DNA of 64,000 bases. Source: Novosphingobium sp. NDB2Meth1 (GTDB lineage Bacteria; Pseudomonadota; Alphaproteobacteria; Sphingomonadales; Sphingomonadaceae). The position numbers and the translations under genes are program-made. This document shows, piece by piece, positions 16,383 to 27,218 of this stretch. Within the stretch, counting starts at the first letter, position 1. The number at the start of each line of letters is the position of its first letter. Location of the stretch: assembly GCF_900117425.1 (NCBI RefSeq), contig NZ_FPEH01000011.1:1-64000 (forward strand), in the 5' to 3' direction. The notes below the pieces were generated by a model. The model saw nothing but the letters and a program-made list of their open reading frames with translations, searched no databases and was not told where the DNA came from.

Positions 16383-17070
16383 GCCGCAGTCTGCGCTGCC
16401 GCTGGTGCGTGAGGCGTTCCCCCGCACCATCAGGCTTGTGGCGAGCGCGCGGCTGCGCGAAGCCGTACTCGCGCCGCTGGCCGACGACCCCGACGAGTTG
16501 GCGCTGCTCGCCGAGATCGAAGGCGCGACCAGCGGGCGGTTAGTTGCCGAGGAACGCGGGCTTGGCGCACTCAGCCCCGAAGAACTGGTTCATGGCGTGC
16601 CTCATGCCCGCTTCATCAATGCCAGCTTCGCCTATGCCAAACCGCGCGAGCCGATGCGCTTCAACCCTGCAGACCGCGGCGCTTGGTATGCGGCGCTGGC
16701 GGTTGAAACATGTATTGCCGAAGTCGGGCACCACCTGACTAAGGCACTCGCTGACGCAGGCGACTTCAACGCGGTCGTTGAATATGGCGAAATGCTCGCG
16801 AGTATGGCCGGCGTGTTCGTCGACCTGCGCGAGGCAGCGGATCATCCCGCGCTCGATGCCGACCCCGCGACCGGTTATGCTGCTGGCAATGTTCTCGCCG
16901 CGCAGGCGCGAGTCGAGGGCCACAATGGCATCATCTACCCCTCGGTCCGCCATGCGGGCGGCACCTGCATCGCCGCACTATGGCCGAATGTCGTGCAGTC
17001 GGTGGTGCAAGGCGCGATGGTTCGGCTGACCTGGTCGGGCACGCCGGATTATACCTGGGAGCCGATCTAG
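16369..17070 (+). CDS. RES domain toxin (NAD+ phosphorylase family)
   Basis: About 233 residues from the GTG at 16369, which overlaps the antitoxin end by 14 bp. An ATG at 16339 is an alternative. The RES domain is visible as ARFINASFAYAKPREPMRFNPADRGAWYAALAVETCIAEVGHHL (about residues 75-118) and YPSVRHAGGTCIAALWPNVV near the end. RES toxins degrade NAD+ and are ADP-ribosyltransferase-like. The conserved R...Y...E pattern can be matched to R of FNPADRGAWY, the Y, and E of CIAEV. Immediate overlap with a ParS-type antitoxin supports a type II pair. Confidence 0.88.
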   Translation: MAGSEPQSALPLVREAFPRTIRLVASARLREAVLAPLADDPDELALLAEIEGATSGRLVAEERGLGALSPEELVHGVPHARFINASFAYAKPREPMRFNPADRGAWYAALAVETCIAEVGHHLTKALADAGDFNAVVEYGEMLASMAGVFVDLREAADHPALDADPATGYAAGNVLAAQARVEGHNGIIYPSVRHAGGTCIAALWPNVVQSVVQGAMVRLTWSGTPDYTWEPI

Positions 17071-17182
17071 CAATCTGCGCCAGCCTGTCCGTTTCTACGC
17101 CAAGGGCTGCAAGCCCCAACTCCCCCCTTGCCAACTTCTCCAAAGCTCACCGACGTAAGCGTGAACGATGCGGAGTTGCGCC

Positions 17183-19171
17183 ATGTCGGCTGCCAAAATC
17201 CTGTGGGGTCAGATCCTCGCGGTGCTGATCATCATTGTTGCGAGCGTCTGGTCCGCAACCCAATGGACAGCCTCGGCGCTTGGGTTCCAGCCAGAACTCG
17301 GTGCGCCCTGGTTCCGACTGTTCGGCCATCCGGTCTATCGCCCCTATGACCTGTTCTGGTGGTGGTTCTCCTATGATGCCTACGCTCCGCAGATTTTCGA
17401 CACGGGGGGAATGATCGCCACCTTGGGCGGGTTCTTGGCAATCGTGGTGGCCATCGCGATGTCCGTCTGGCGCGGCCGCGAGAACCGCAACGCCAACACC
17501 TATGGCACTGCCCGGTGGGCAACCCGCGATGACATCCGCAAAGCCGGATTATTGGCCGACAGCGGGGTTGTGCTCGGACAGTTCCAGAACAACTATCTTC
17601 GCCACGACGGGGCTGAACATGTTCTGTGCTTTGCGCCGACACGCTCCGGCAAAGGCGTCGGCCTCGTGATCCCGACCCTGCTGACCTGGTCAGGCTCGGC
17701 AATCGTGCATGATATCAAGGGCGAGAACTGGGATGTTACTGCCGGTTTTCGCAGCACGTTCAGCCGCACGCTGCGTTTCGATCCAACCAGTCTTGAATCG
17801 TCCGCATACAATCCGCTGCTGGAGGTGCGCCGCGGCCTCAATGAGGTGCGCGACGTGCAGAACATCGCAGACATCCTGGTCGATCCCGAAGGCAGTCTCG
17901 AGAAGCGCAACCACTGGGAAAAGACCAGCCACGCGTTGCTGGTTGGGGCCGTCCTTCATGTGCTTTACGCCGGCGCTGACAAATCGCTCGCTGGCGTTGC
18001 GGCTTTCCTCTCCAACCCCGACGAGACCATTGAGAACACGCTCTATGCCATGATGGACACCCCGCATCTGGGTGAAGCAGGCCCGCACCCGGTCGTTGCC
18101 AGCGCTGCGCGCGAGCTGCTCAACAAGTCTGACAACGAGAGATCAGGCGTGCTGTCGACCGCCATGTCGTTTCTAGGCCTCTATCGCGATCCGGTTATAG
18201 CAAAGGTCACCAGCCATTCGGATTGGCGGATCGCCGATCTCACAAGCGGCCGACCGACTTCGCTCTATCTGGTCGTGCCGCCGTCCGACATCAGCCGGAC
18301 CAAGCCACTGATCCGCCTGATCCTCAATCAGATCGGCCGCCGCCTTACAGAAGAATTCGATCCTGCGACCAAGCGCCAGCGTGTTCTGCTCATGCTGGAT
18401 GAGTTCCCTGCCCTCGGCCGGCTCGATTTCTTCGAAAGCGCCCTCGCCTTCATGGCGGGCTACGGCCTCAAGGCTTTCCTGATTGCACAGTCCCTGAACC
18501 AGATTGAGCGCGCCTACGGGCAAAACAATGCCATCCTCGACAATTGCCATGTTCGCGTTGCCTTCGCGACCAACGATGAGCGCACAGCCAAACGGGTCTC
18601 TGAAGCTCTCGGCACGACCACCGAGCAGCGGTCGATGAAAAATTATGCCGGGCACAGGCTCTCACCCTGGCTTGGTCACCTGATGATCTCACGATCTGAA
18701 ACGGCGCGCGCACTCCTTACGCCGGGCGAAATCTTGCAACTGCCGCAGACCGACGAGGTCGTGCTCTCGTCAGGGGCACCGCCGATCAAGGCGAAGAAGG
18801 CCCGCTACTACGCTGATCGGCGGCTGCAGTCTCGAGTGTTGCCCGCACCCGAGAACTGCGGCCAACCCGCCGAGGCGCGCGCAACCGATGACTGGAGTGC
18901 TCTGCCCCCTATCGAGCCAGACCCCAAGTCATCTGAAGACGGTAGTCGCAGGATCGATCCTGCCAATGGCGGCTTGCGGCGCGAGCCTGACCTGCCCGAA
19001 CATGTCGAAGTGGTTGCGCGGCCCAAGTCTCCTGCAGCGGAATTCGACTTTGCCGAATCTGACGGCGCAGACACAGACCAATCAGCCGCAAACAACGACC
19101 ACATCCGGCGCACTATGGAGCGCGGCGCCCGACAGGCCTCGCTCGACCTCGGCGACGGGATCGAACTGTGA
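17183..19171 (+). CDS. traG: Conjugal transfer coupling protein TraG (VirD4 family)
   Basis: A 662-residue inner-membrane ATPase. The ATG at 17183 (GGAG upstream) is preferred over 17168. Two N-terminal membrane segments (residues ~10-28 and ~78-96) precede the Walker A motif APTRSGKG (151-158) and the Walker B RVLLMLDEFPALGRL. It also has IAQSLNQIERAYGQ and the CHVRVAFATNDERTAKRVSEALG region typical of VirD4/TraG. It couples the relaxosome to the Trb channel. The C-terminal ~100 residues are acidic and low in motifs. It overlaps the CopG gene by 4 bp. The 112-bp gap before it holds a small GGGCT/AGCCC hairpin. Confidence 0.95.
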   Translation: MSAAKILWGQILAVLIIIVASVWSATQWTASALGFQPELGAPWFRLFGHPVYRPYDLFWWWFSYDAYAPQIFDTGGMIATLGGFLAIVVAIAMSVWRGRENRNANTYGTARWATRDDIRKAGLLADSGVVLGQFQNNYLRHDGAEHVLCFAPTRSGKGVGLVIPTLLTWSGSAIVHDIKGENWDVTAGFRSTFSRTLRFDPTSLESSAYNPLLEVRRGLNEVRDVQNIADILVDPEGSLEKRNHWEKTSHALLVGAVLHVLYAGADKSLAGVAAFLSNPDETIENTLYAMMDTPHLGEAGPHPVVASAARELLNKSDNERSGVLSTAMSFLGLYRDPVIAKVTSHSDWRIADLTSGRPTSLYLVVPPSDISRTKPLIRLILNQIGRRLTEEFDPATKRQRVLLMLDEFPALGRLDFFESALAFMAGYGLKAFLIAQSLNQIERAYGQNNAILDNCHVRVAFATNDERTAKRVSEALGTTTEQRSMKNYAGHRLSPWLGHLMISRSETARALLTPGEILQLPQTDEVVLSSGAPPIKAKKARYYADRRLQSRVLPAPENCGQPAEARATDDWSALPPIEPDPKSSEDGSRRIDPANGGLRREPDLPEHVEVVARPKSPAAEFDFAESDGADTDQSAANNDHIRRTMERGARQASLDLGDGIEL

Positions 19172-19557
19172 AGCTGAAGCGTACGTTTCGGCTGCCGCCT
19201 GATGTGATCGACCAACTTGCCGAATTCGCGATGCGGAGGCGTGTCGGCCAGCCCGATGTCGTGGAGGCCGCTCTTCGGTCATTCATGTCGCCTGACAACC
19301 CTGAACAGCTCGAAGCGGCGCTCAGCCGCCGCCTTGACCGCATCGACCGGCGCCTCGGACAACTCGATCAGCAAACCGAGATCACCACAGAGGCGTTGGC
19401 ATTGTTCGTGCGGTTCTGGCTTACCGCCAATCCGCCCCTGCCCGATAGTGGCCTTGCCGCGGCGCAAGCGCAGGGCAAGGAGCGGTATGAGGGGTTTGTT
19501 GAAGCACTCGCGCGCCGATTGGAGGGACGGTCCCGGTTGGGCGATTTTCGACTCTAA
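19168..19557 (+). CDS. CopG family ribbon-helix-helix regulator
   Basis: A 129-residue protein starting at GTG 19168, overlapping the traG stop (GTGA). The N-terminal RHH motif KLKRTFRLPPDVIDQLAEFAMRRRVGQPDVVEAALRSFM (residues 2-40) is followed by a helical region with heptad-like RRLDRIDRRLGQLDQQTEI, likely a short coiled coil. The family normally sits between traG and trbB in these elements and probably regulates transfer. Here trbB is displaced by a ~14.7-kb insertion beginning 70 bp downstream. Confidence 0.88.
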   Translation: MKLKRTFRLPPDVIDQLAEFAMRRRVGQPDVVEAALRSFMSPDNPEQLEAALSRRLDRIDRRLGQLDQQTEITTEALALFVRFWLTANPPLPDSGLAAAQAQGKERYEGFVEALARRLEGRSRLGDFRL

Positions 19558-19626
19558 AACGACCTCTCCTCCCGCTGATAATTGGGTCGCTCTGCCATTC
19601 AGCTAAGCGTTGACGCTGCCAAGCCG

Positions 19627-22600
19627 TCAACCAAGAGGAGGCGGAAGGGGCATACGAGGCGGAGCGGTGCGCCACATCAGCGCGACTTCTTCTTCCGTCA
19701 GGCCGTAGGCACGCTCAACCATGGCCGCGAGGGCGCGTTCGTGGGCGAGCAGTTCGCCGCGCGCGGTGCGGGCGGGTTCGGCGGTTTCGGCAAAGGCATC
19801 GCGGAGCTGGCGCAGCTGGGTGGGCGTCAGCGACTGGCGGCGGGGCAAAGCGGCACGGACAGCGGCAATGAAGCCATCGCTGTCGAGGAGGCTGGCTTGG
19901 CGGAGGGCGGTATTGACCTGCACATTTGAAAACTCGATCTGAAGCCAATCGGCCAATGACGATTCCGCACGATTTATCGCATCCTGCGATTGCTTTGCCA
20001 GAGCTACCAATTCCGCGACACGATCTCGCTGATCATCAGCCAGCGGTGGAATTGGGAAGTTCCTCACGTACGGAATGTCGAGTGCCAACGCCTCGTCCTT
20101 CTTGTGCGGGAACTTCTTGAACATGAAGTACCAACCGGTTGGGGCATTCATGCAAACCTGTAGCCAAAGGTCCGTGGTCGGCAATATCAGAGCCGAGTCA
20201 TTCAGGAGGTTGTCGCCATTATCGGCACAGATTTGCGCGTAGAACGCAATGCGCCGGATGAGTATTTTGGGCTCGTTGAACCGCTCATGATAATCGACGG
20301 AGTCTTGAATTTCATACCATTTGTAGGTCCCTGCTTTCCTTCCCGGCCATTCCGCCCCCCTTTGTCGGAGGCACCCAGTTCTCCGGCTTGGGTTCCAGCT
20401 GAGTGCGGTAGCCTTGCAGATGCCTCAGGACGCTGGGGTATTGTTCAATGTCGACTCCACGCCGAGCAAAGATCATCCACAGCCCTGCCCATTCGGGCGA
20501 CCAGCGGCCAATATCCTGCCCACGCAGGTAGGGCTTGATGATCTCCGATGCCGCCGGATCGTCACGGACCAGTTGGTCACGCGTCGCAGTATCGATCAGG
20601 AAGGCTTCGTTGAAGCCGGTCTTGATCCCGTAAAGCGGGCTGACCCCGGCATATTCGGACAGCGGCACGCCGCGCTCGCGGATTTTGCGCAGCAGCGCGG
20701 CGACATCCGGCGGCTCCAGCACCCAGGGCTCTGCTGTCAGGTCTGATCGCGCTGCCCGGTAGGTCGCGGCATCCACCGCCAGCGCCAGCCCTTCACGCGG
20801 AACCTCGTCACGCGGGATAACGGCCAGATCGAACTCTTCGGGCACGTCCTCGCCGAGCGGCTTGCGCACGCTGATGACGCAGGGGAAAACATCTGCATCA
20901 GGAAACAAATGCTTGGCATGGCCGAAATCGGCGAGGAATTCGATCCAGACATCTTCGGCGAACAGTCGCCGCAGTTCCTCTGCATAGCCAGTCTTAAGCC
21001 ATTTGTTGGTAACGACATAGCCCATCCGCCCGCCGGGCCGCAGCAGCTTGATCCCCTGTTCATAGAAATAGACATAGAGGTCGGCCGTGCCAGCATAGGT
21101 CGAAAAGCTCTTGGCGAGCGCGGGTTTGATCGCGCTGATTTCTTCCTGCCGGACATAGGGCGGATTGCCGATGACGGCATCGAAGCCGCCGGTGCGTGCG
21201 TTCGATGAAAGCTCTGCCCAGACACCGGGAAAAGCGATTTCCCAGTTGAAGAAATCTTGCTGCGCCACATGGCCCAGCGCATCACCAATGATCCCGCTGG
21301 CCATTGTGCGGCGGCGATCATCGGGCCTGACTTCGGGCATCAGGCTGGCCTGTGCCCCGTCATCGCTATCGCCGTCCATGATCGCTAGATCGCCGCTGGC
21401 GATACGGCTCGGGTCGCCGAAGCTGCCTTCGAACACCAGCTTCAATGCTTCGGCCCGATCGAACTTGCGCTCGGCCTCTGCGGCGCGGGTGACGGCGCGG
21501 TCGATCCGTTCGATTTCCTTGGCCTTGGCAGCTTTTTCCTTGTCAGTCTTTTCAGGCATGGCGGCGATGCGTTTATCGCCATCGGCGCGGATTGCTGCTG
21601 CTGTCTCGCGCGGACGCTTTACGTTGGTTTCCAGCACGCCCATCAGATCGTCCGCTTTGACCAGCGACAGCAGGGCATTCAGCGGGCGGCTCGATTCCGC
21701 GACGGTGCCGAAGAGCTGCTTTGATTGGTGCACTTCGGTCAGGTCGGTATCGGTCAGCCCCTCAATGGTTTCCATATGCCGCACGACATTGGCCAGCGGG
21801 GCAAGATGATTGTTGGCGATCAGCGATCCGCGCGCCTGTAACCAATCCATTGTTGGGCGCACCCATCCGCCCAGCACAGAATTGCCGCAGCGCAGATGGT
21901 GATCGAGGAAAGACAGCGGTGCGCCGACTGTGAAGCTGTGTAGCCAGAGCGAGACCTTGGCCAGCTCAACCGCCATGCGGTTGAGATCCACGCCGTGGAT
22001 GCAGCGTTTGAGCACCATGCGCCGGACGATGTGGCGGTCCTCGAGCTGGTCCTCGACAATCGGCCAGCCATGGTCGCGCGCGTTGGCTAGGATGGCTTCA
22101 CGCAGGCCAGCAATGTTTTGAACCAGCGGCGACGCATAGCTATCGCCCGCAATTTCCTCGGCGTCCCCAATCGCGGTCAGCACTTTGTCCGAGAGCCAAT
22201 CGACCAGGCTGACCAGAAAATGCCCGCTACCCATTGCGGGATCAACAATCCGCAAAGAGAGCAGCGCCATCGCTGGATCATGCTGGGCGAGTTCCGCGCC
22301 TTTCAGCCCTTGTCCGTGGGCCGCCTCAAATGCTGCCCGTTTTTCCGCAACTACCGGGCCGACCGTTTTCTCAATAATCAGCGAAACCAGTGGCTCGGGT
22401 GTGTAATAGGACCCGGAACGATGGCGGGCCTGATTGTCGGCTCGCGGCTTGACGCTGCGGGCCTCAAGATCTGGCTCCACGCCATATTCGAGGATGGATT
22501 CATAGATTGAACCCAGCTGCTGCACCGAAAGATCGCGATAGTTGATGTAACGCAGTCTCCCGTCTTCGCGGCGGTGCGACAGTGCCAATATGACTTCAGC

Positions 22601-23857
22601 CAACACGGTGTCGGGCAAGCGGATACGCGAGAGCAGCGGAGATTCCGCCGCATCGAATAGGCCACCATTATAGGGCGGGATGCCAAGGCTGTCGTCGCCC
22701 TCGGCAATAGCCCCGAAGATCGTTTCGAGCCGCGACCAGTAGGCGTGGCTCCGCTCCAGGGGCTTGCGACCCTCATTATCCAGTTGCTCGATTTCCTGCC
22801 GCAGCCGGGTGAGACAATAAGGCGAATAGGGGCCAGTCTCATCGGGCAGAAGATTGCGGTCTTCGGCATAGAGAATGAACAACAGCCGGTAGAGAAGGAA
22901 CAGCGCGGAGGAGCGCACTTCCTCTGCATAGGCCGCATTGATCTCGGCAGGTCGATTGGGGTCGGCCAAGGGAATCGCTGCGATCAACTTGGGAAACACG
23001 TTCGAGAAGACGGTTTCGGCGAGATCCTTTCGGACACGCTCTTCCCAGCGTTTCGTTTCATCAAGCGCGATTAGATGGAAGCTGCGGCCTTGGTCGGTCG
23101 GCAGGAACGCCTCACGCCCGAACGCTAGAACGAACAGGCGGAAGGCGTGTTCGGGGGACATGCCGACGTCAAAAAGTTCGGGTGTGCAACCAGGCAAACC
23201 GAACAGCTTGCCAAGGTCGATCTCGAAAAAGTCTTCGGCAACCGAAAGCGCGTTTTGGTAATACAGTCGCCAATTTCGCCCGTTGGTCAAAATGCCCCAT
23301 GGCATCCGGCCTTCGGTAACCACGCTGGCACGCTGCAGGTAGTGCATGATTTGGGTGGACGGGACACCTTGATCGCCCGTGCCTTGCCGATCGAGCGGTC
23401 GCCCCCAGCGCTTGGCCTCCACTAGCGCCGAGCCATGGCGGAACCGCTGCCACGGCTCCAGCCCACTAGCGGTGGCATCGGCATCTGCATCGGGAAACAG
23501 CAGCGCATCCGGCACATCTTTGCGCCCGCGGACGGTAAGATTTTGCTGAACCGAAATATGATCCCAGCCCAGCAGCCCAAGTAACGGGTAAATCAACTTC
23601 TGCTCGGTATCGGCCTCGGTGGGATTTTTGCGCTTTAGAAGTTCATCGAGCAAATGGCGTGATTGCGCCCACAATTGCGTAATTCGAGCATCATCCAGCG
23701 CCTGCCACTGCGGCGTCGCCGTGACCCCTTCCGTCAGCCAATCTGTTGTGAATAAAGCACCTTGATGCACCCGCCGCCTCCCGTCAGCCCGAGCTAGCCA
23801 GTTTTGACGGAGGAATGAAGCGATTCCTTGGCGGGGAGGTTCAGGCGTAGATTTCAT
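19627..23857 (-). pseudogene. Type IIG restriction-modification enzyme (Eco57I-like methylase), frameshifted
   Basis: From 23857 down, ~1,181 residues include a PD-(D/E)XK nuclease region (D117 in DVPDALLF; E147-x-K149 in LVEAKRW), methylase motif I VDPAMGSGHF (538-547) and motif IV GNPPYV (897-902). The frame stops at 20312. The C-terminal target-recognition part continues in the adjacent frame to 19627 (KWYEIQDSVDYHERFNEPK..., then PTTDLWLQVCMNAPTGW). The frames join by removing one base from the six-C run at 20355-20360, restoring KG-x-EWPGRKAGTYKWYE. Either a homopolymer slip inactivates the enzyme or the base is a sequencing error. Intact, it would be ~1,410 residues and both methylate and cut DNA. 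Confidence 0.85.
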
Positions 23858-24226
23858 CGCGCTGCGATGCCTAGCGAATTGTTATTGTCAGACGACATCT
23901 CGTATGATTGGCGCTATGCAAAATGCGATTGGGGACATCGACGGCAGGCGCCAACTTTCCTGCCGTACAGCTACCCCTTCATGAGTTATGAAAGCGGCCG
24001 TCCGTTCATCTCGAAGTTGGCTAGGGGGCATACGATCGGTAGGTTTCCGTCGCGGATCGTGTGCGTCTGGTCGTCATTGGACAGCTGCCGCTCAACCGCG
24101 GTGCTACAGAACGTAAATGCTGAGGCGCGATTATGAGCTTTTCGCCAGTAGAAGTTAATCGCCTTGTTGTACAATGAACTTACAACCGGCATCTCAGAAG
24201 GCGACCTTACCGGCAGGAGAAAGTTC

Positions 24227-25684
24227 TTGAAGCGTAGCATGACTGCCCTCGTAATCGGCAATGCCGATTATCCAGACGGCCACGACTTGATGAACCCGGT
24301 GCACGACGCCGACGACTTCGGCGCTAAGCTAAAAGGCTATGGGTTCGAAGCGATCGTTGTGACCGACTGCACTGCGAAGGAAATGGAGAAGAGCCTTAAA
24401 CTGTTCCGCGCGTCACTCGATAAGCATGATGTCGGTCTGTTCTTTTTTGCCGGACACGGCATGCAGATCGAGGGAAGCAACTATCTGCTAGCGCTTGATA
24501 CGGACATGGACAGCGAGACCGACGCCAAGCACAGCTCGCTTTCATTGGATAAGGTCGTGGACGTGATGTCGAAGTCAACGGCAGCAACGAAGATTATCAT
24601 TCTTGATGCGTGCCGCAATAACCCCTGGGAGCGCAAGTGGCAGCGCAGCGCCGCGACCCGCGGCCTCGCCTCTGTCTATGCGCCCAAGGGAACAATTATC
24701 GGCTTCGCGACGTCGCCTGGCGAGACCGCAGGCGACGGCGATGGTCGAAACGGAACCTACACGGCCGCACTGCTTGACCACATTGACGCGCCCGACTGTT
24801 CTATAGAAACGATGTTCAAGCGCGTTAGAAACACGGTCGCCGCTGCAACCAAGAGCAGGCAAACTTCGTGGGAGCATACATCGCTTGCGGGCGAATTCTA
24901 CTTCAACATGAGTCTCGGCAAACTTATCACCGAATATGATGGAACGGCACTGGCAGACGGGCTCTTCGTCCTCGACGTCGCGAAGAAGTCGCACAAGATC
25001 ATAGCGGGACTGAAGACGCACGACTGGTACAGGCAAAACCCCGCATTGGCACTCCTTACGCCCGAGGCGGCCAACAAGATGGCCCCAGACAGCCTTTTCG
25101 TGCTCGGTCGCAATATCTATCAGGCCGCATGTGGGACGTCGGCCGCAGCAACATCGTATGTTAACGACTTTGTCGCGAGAACCGCGACCTATGAAGAGGC
25201 GAAGCGCAAGGCAATTCTGGACGGCATGCTGTTCGAGATTTTCTTCGACGCTTCGGGAAAGCTTCGAACCAAAATCAAGAGCAAGTTCTTCGACACGGTG
25301 TTCGATCTGCAGCGCGTCCCCACCTTCAGGACCAGCTTCGATTTCATTGCTGATGCGTTAATCGCTGCCAATGCCGACTACCATGTTGTCCCCGGTAAGG
25401 GCCAGGATCTGGCAGTAACGATTTCGACCATTCAGAAGAAGAGTGGCCCGCGCGTTGACGCGATCTACATCGGCGGTGTCGACGTCCTGAAAGTTAGCGA
25501 TGACGCGTGGGACACCGACGAAGGCGACCCCATTTACTTTGCAATTGCACCAAACGAACTCGCTGAAAGGTTGTCAGAGGACTTAGCGGTGCCCGCGCGC
25601 AATCTCAAATTGACTTACTCGCCAAATTCGGCGGCGAAAGAACCGGTGCTGCGGATTGCGCTAGGCTGGACCGTACGCAAGTAA
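24227..25684 (+). CDS. Caspase-like (C14/p20) protease
   Basis: The TTG at 24227 is preferred because AGGAGA lies six bases upstream; ATG 24239 is the next choice and has no good site. The ~485-residue protein begins with a caspase p20 domain (MTALVIGNADYP, then NPVHDADDFGAKLKGYGFEAIVV). The catalytic histidine is in FFAGHGMQ (about residue 82) and the cysteine in ILDACRNNPWE (about residue 129). The C-terminal ~250 residues have no motif I recognise. Bacterial caspases often act as proteolytic effectors of abortive defence. The setting between restriction systems agrees with that, but no sensor partner is obvious except the gene 81 bp downstream. The 370 bp upstream have no gene. Confidence 0.82.
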   Translation: MKRSMTALVIGNADYPDGHDLMNPVHDADDFGAKLKGYGFEAIVVTDCTAKEMEKSLKLFRASLDKHDVGLFFFAGHGMQIEGSNYLLALDTDMDSETDAKHSSLSLDKVVDVMSKSTAATKIIILDACRNNPWERKWQRSAATRGLASVYAPKGTIIGFATSPGETAGDGDGRNGTYTAALLDHIDAPDCSIETMFKRVRNTVAAATKSRQTSWEHTSLAGEFYFNMSLGKLITEYDGTALADGLFVLDVAKKSHKIIAGLKTHDWYRQNPALALLTPEAANKMAPDSLFVLGRNIYQAACGTSAAATSYVNDFVARTATYEEAKRKAILDGMLFEIFFDASGKLRTKIKSKFFDTVFDLQRVPTFRTSFDFIADALIAANADYHVVPGKGQDLAVTISTIQKKSGPRVDAIYIGGVDVLKVSDDAWDTDEGDPIYFAIAPNELAERLSEDLAVPARNLKLTYSPNSAAKEPVLRIALGWTVRK

Positions 25685-25765
25685 GCTCGGCATCGCCCAG
25701 CCCGCCACGTTCTCATGATGCCAGCACACACCTTGGGCTGAACGCGGACGCCTTACACCAGTTTA

Positions 25766-27169
25766 ATGGTATGCGTGAAAGCAAGCATGAGAATAAGTCC
25801 TAAAGATCCCGAATGGACGGCGCCGAAGACCGGATGGGATTGGCGCGACGACAATGTGCTGCTCGCCAGCGCATGGCTCGCAGAGCTTGTCCAGCGTCGA
25901 ACCTGGCACCAGCGGCTTGAAGCGACCCGCGACCGCTTTCTTGCGGCGAAAGAGAGCTGGGCGCGTGGCAATCCCGTCCCATTCTATGATCCGGCGGATA
26001 CTGCCGCTTGGTACGTTTTCCAGGCTAATGCTTACGCGGCGGATCGCCTGAACTGGGTGCCGGAAGAAGCGGTTCGCATGGTGCCGACCTTTACCCGGAT
26101 TGGCGAGGAATTGACCACGCTGCTTTCGATTGGCGGCGCCGAAGACCGGGCCGCCCGGCTGATGAACGCCGATCGGAGCCAGCCCGATGGCGGACTGTTC
26201 GAGCTGCTGGTCGCGCTTGCATACCGACGGGACGGTTGGAATACAGTCTTTGTCCCTGAGCGACCCGGAGTCGCCAAGACCCACGACCTCAATGTTAGCA
26301 AGGGGCGGCAGCGCTGGGCTGTTGAGTGCAAGCGTATGGACCGTTCGAGTTACGATGCGCGGGAACGTACTCGCGGCCAGGTTCTGGCTCAGCCCGTCCA
26401 TCGGCTTTCGCTAGAAGCCTATCGGTCAATCTACATGCAGGTCGCGTACGATGCCGAGCTAAGTGCGATCCCTGACGATTACCTTGCCCGGCATGCATCG
26501 GACTATCTGAACGGCGTTGGGCCGAATTATTGGCGCGATGGCCATGGCATAGGCACTATCCGCGAAATTGACTGGTCGCTGGCGCATCGCGTTCTTGCCA
26601 AGGACGAGGTTTACTACGGTTCGAGCAGAATGATAGAATTGCTTATCGGCCAGTATGACCACGACTTCGCGCATTCAATGGCCGGGAAGTGGCGACCGAG
26701 CCTCAGCCGTCCATTCTGGGCGGACATGGTCTATCACGCCAGTGTTATTGGGTGGCGTAATCAATCGCGGGAGGCGATCCGCCAGAAGGCGCGGCATTTC
26801 CGATCAACAGTGGCGAAAGCGGCCGCACAGCTTCCCAAGGATCGGCCCGGTGTTGTTCATGTCGGCGTTGAATCCTGGGCGGGTGGCACGGCTGACGGCG
26901 TCCGACATTTCCGCAACAAGCTTGAGATGCTCGACTTCGATCCGGGCGATACGCGCCTGCGATGGGTCTACGGCGAGTATGTTGCGCCTGAAGTCACAAC
27001 ACGGTCGGATGAGAGCTGGGCGATCGAGGAAACCTCGGCCTCCTATCGCGTAGGACGTCATGGAACACGCGAGCCGCTACCATATCACATGCTGCTGACT
27101 CCCGAGATCAAGATCAATCGCGGCGTCCACTGGGATCCGGCCAGCCAGTATCCGCTCGACCGATCATAG
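25766..27169 (+). CDS. PD-(D/E)XK nuclease-like protein of unknown family
   Basis: A 467-residue protein (start 25766, or ATG 25787 MRISPKDPEW; neither has a strong ribosome-binding site). A nuclease core can be seen at 146-190: E146 in GLFELLVALAYRRDGW, D174 in THDLNV, and E187-C-K189 in WAVECKRMD. This is the spacing of PD-(D/E)XK enzymes. The rest is rich in tryptophan and mixed helix/strand, without a known domain. It follows the caspase gene by 81 bp on the same strand, so the two could form one unit. Function is inferred only: a nuclease, probably in defence. Confidence 0.62.
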   Translation: MVCVKASMRISPKDPEWTAPKTGWDWRDDNVLLASAWLAELVQRRTWHQRLEATRDRFLAAKESWARGNPVPFYDPADTAAWYVFQANAYAADRLNWVPEEAVRMVPTFTRIGEELTTLLSIGGAEDRAARLMNADRSQPDGGLFELLVALAYRRDGWNTVFVPERPGVAKTHDLNVSKGRQRWAVECKRMDRSSYDARERTRGQVLAQPVHRLSLEAYRSIYMQVAYDAELSAIPDDYLARHASDYLNGVGPNYWRDGHGIGTIREIDWSLAHRVLAKDEVYYGSSRMIELLIGQYDHDFAHSMAGKWRPSLSRPFWADMVYHASVIGWRNQSREAIRQKARHFRSTVAKAAAQLPKDRPGVVHVGVESWAGGTADGVRHFRNKLEMLDFDPGDTRLRWVYGEYVAPEVTTRSDESWAIEETSASYRVGRHGTREPLPYHMLLTPEIKINRGVHWDPASQYPLDRS

Positions 27170-27218
27170 TCGGGAGCCCCGCCTCAGTCTCGCCGCTGAC
27201 CGAACTGGGCACAGCGGA

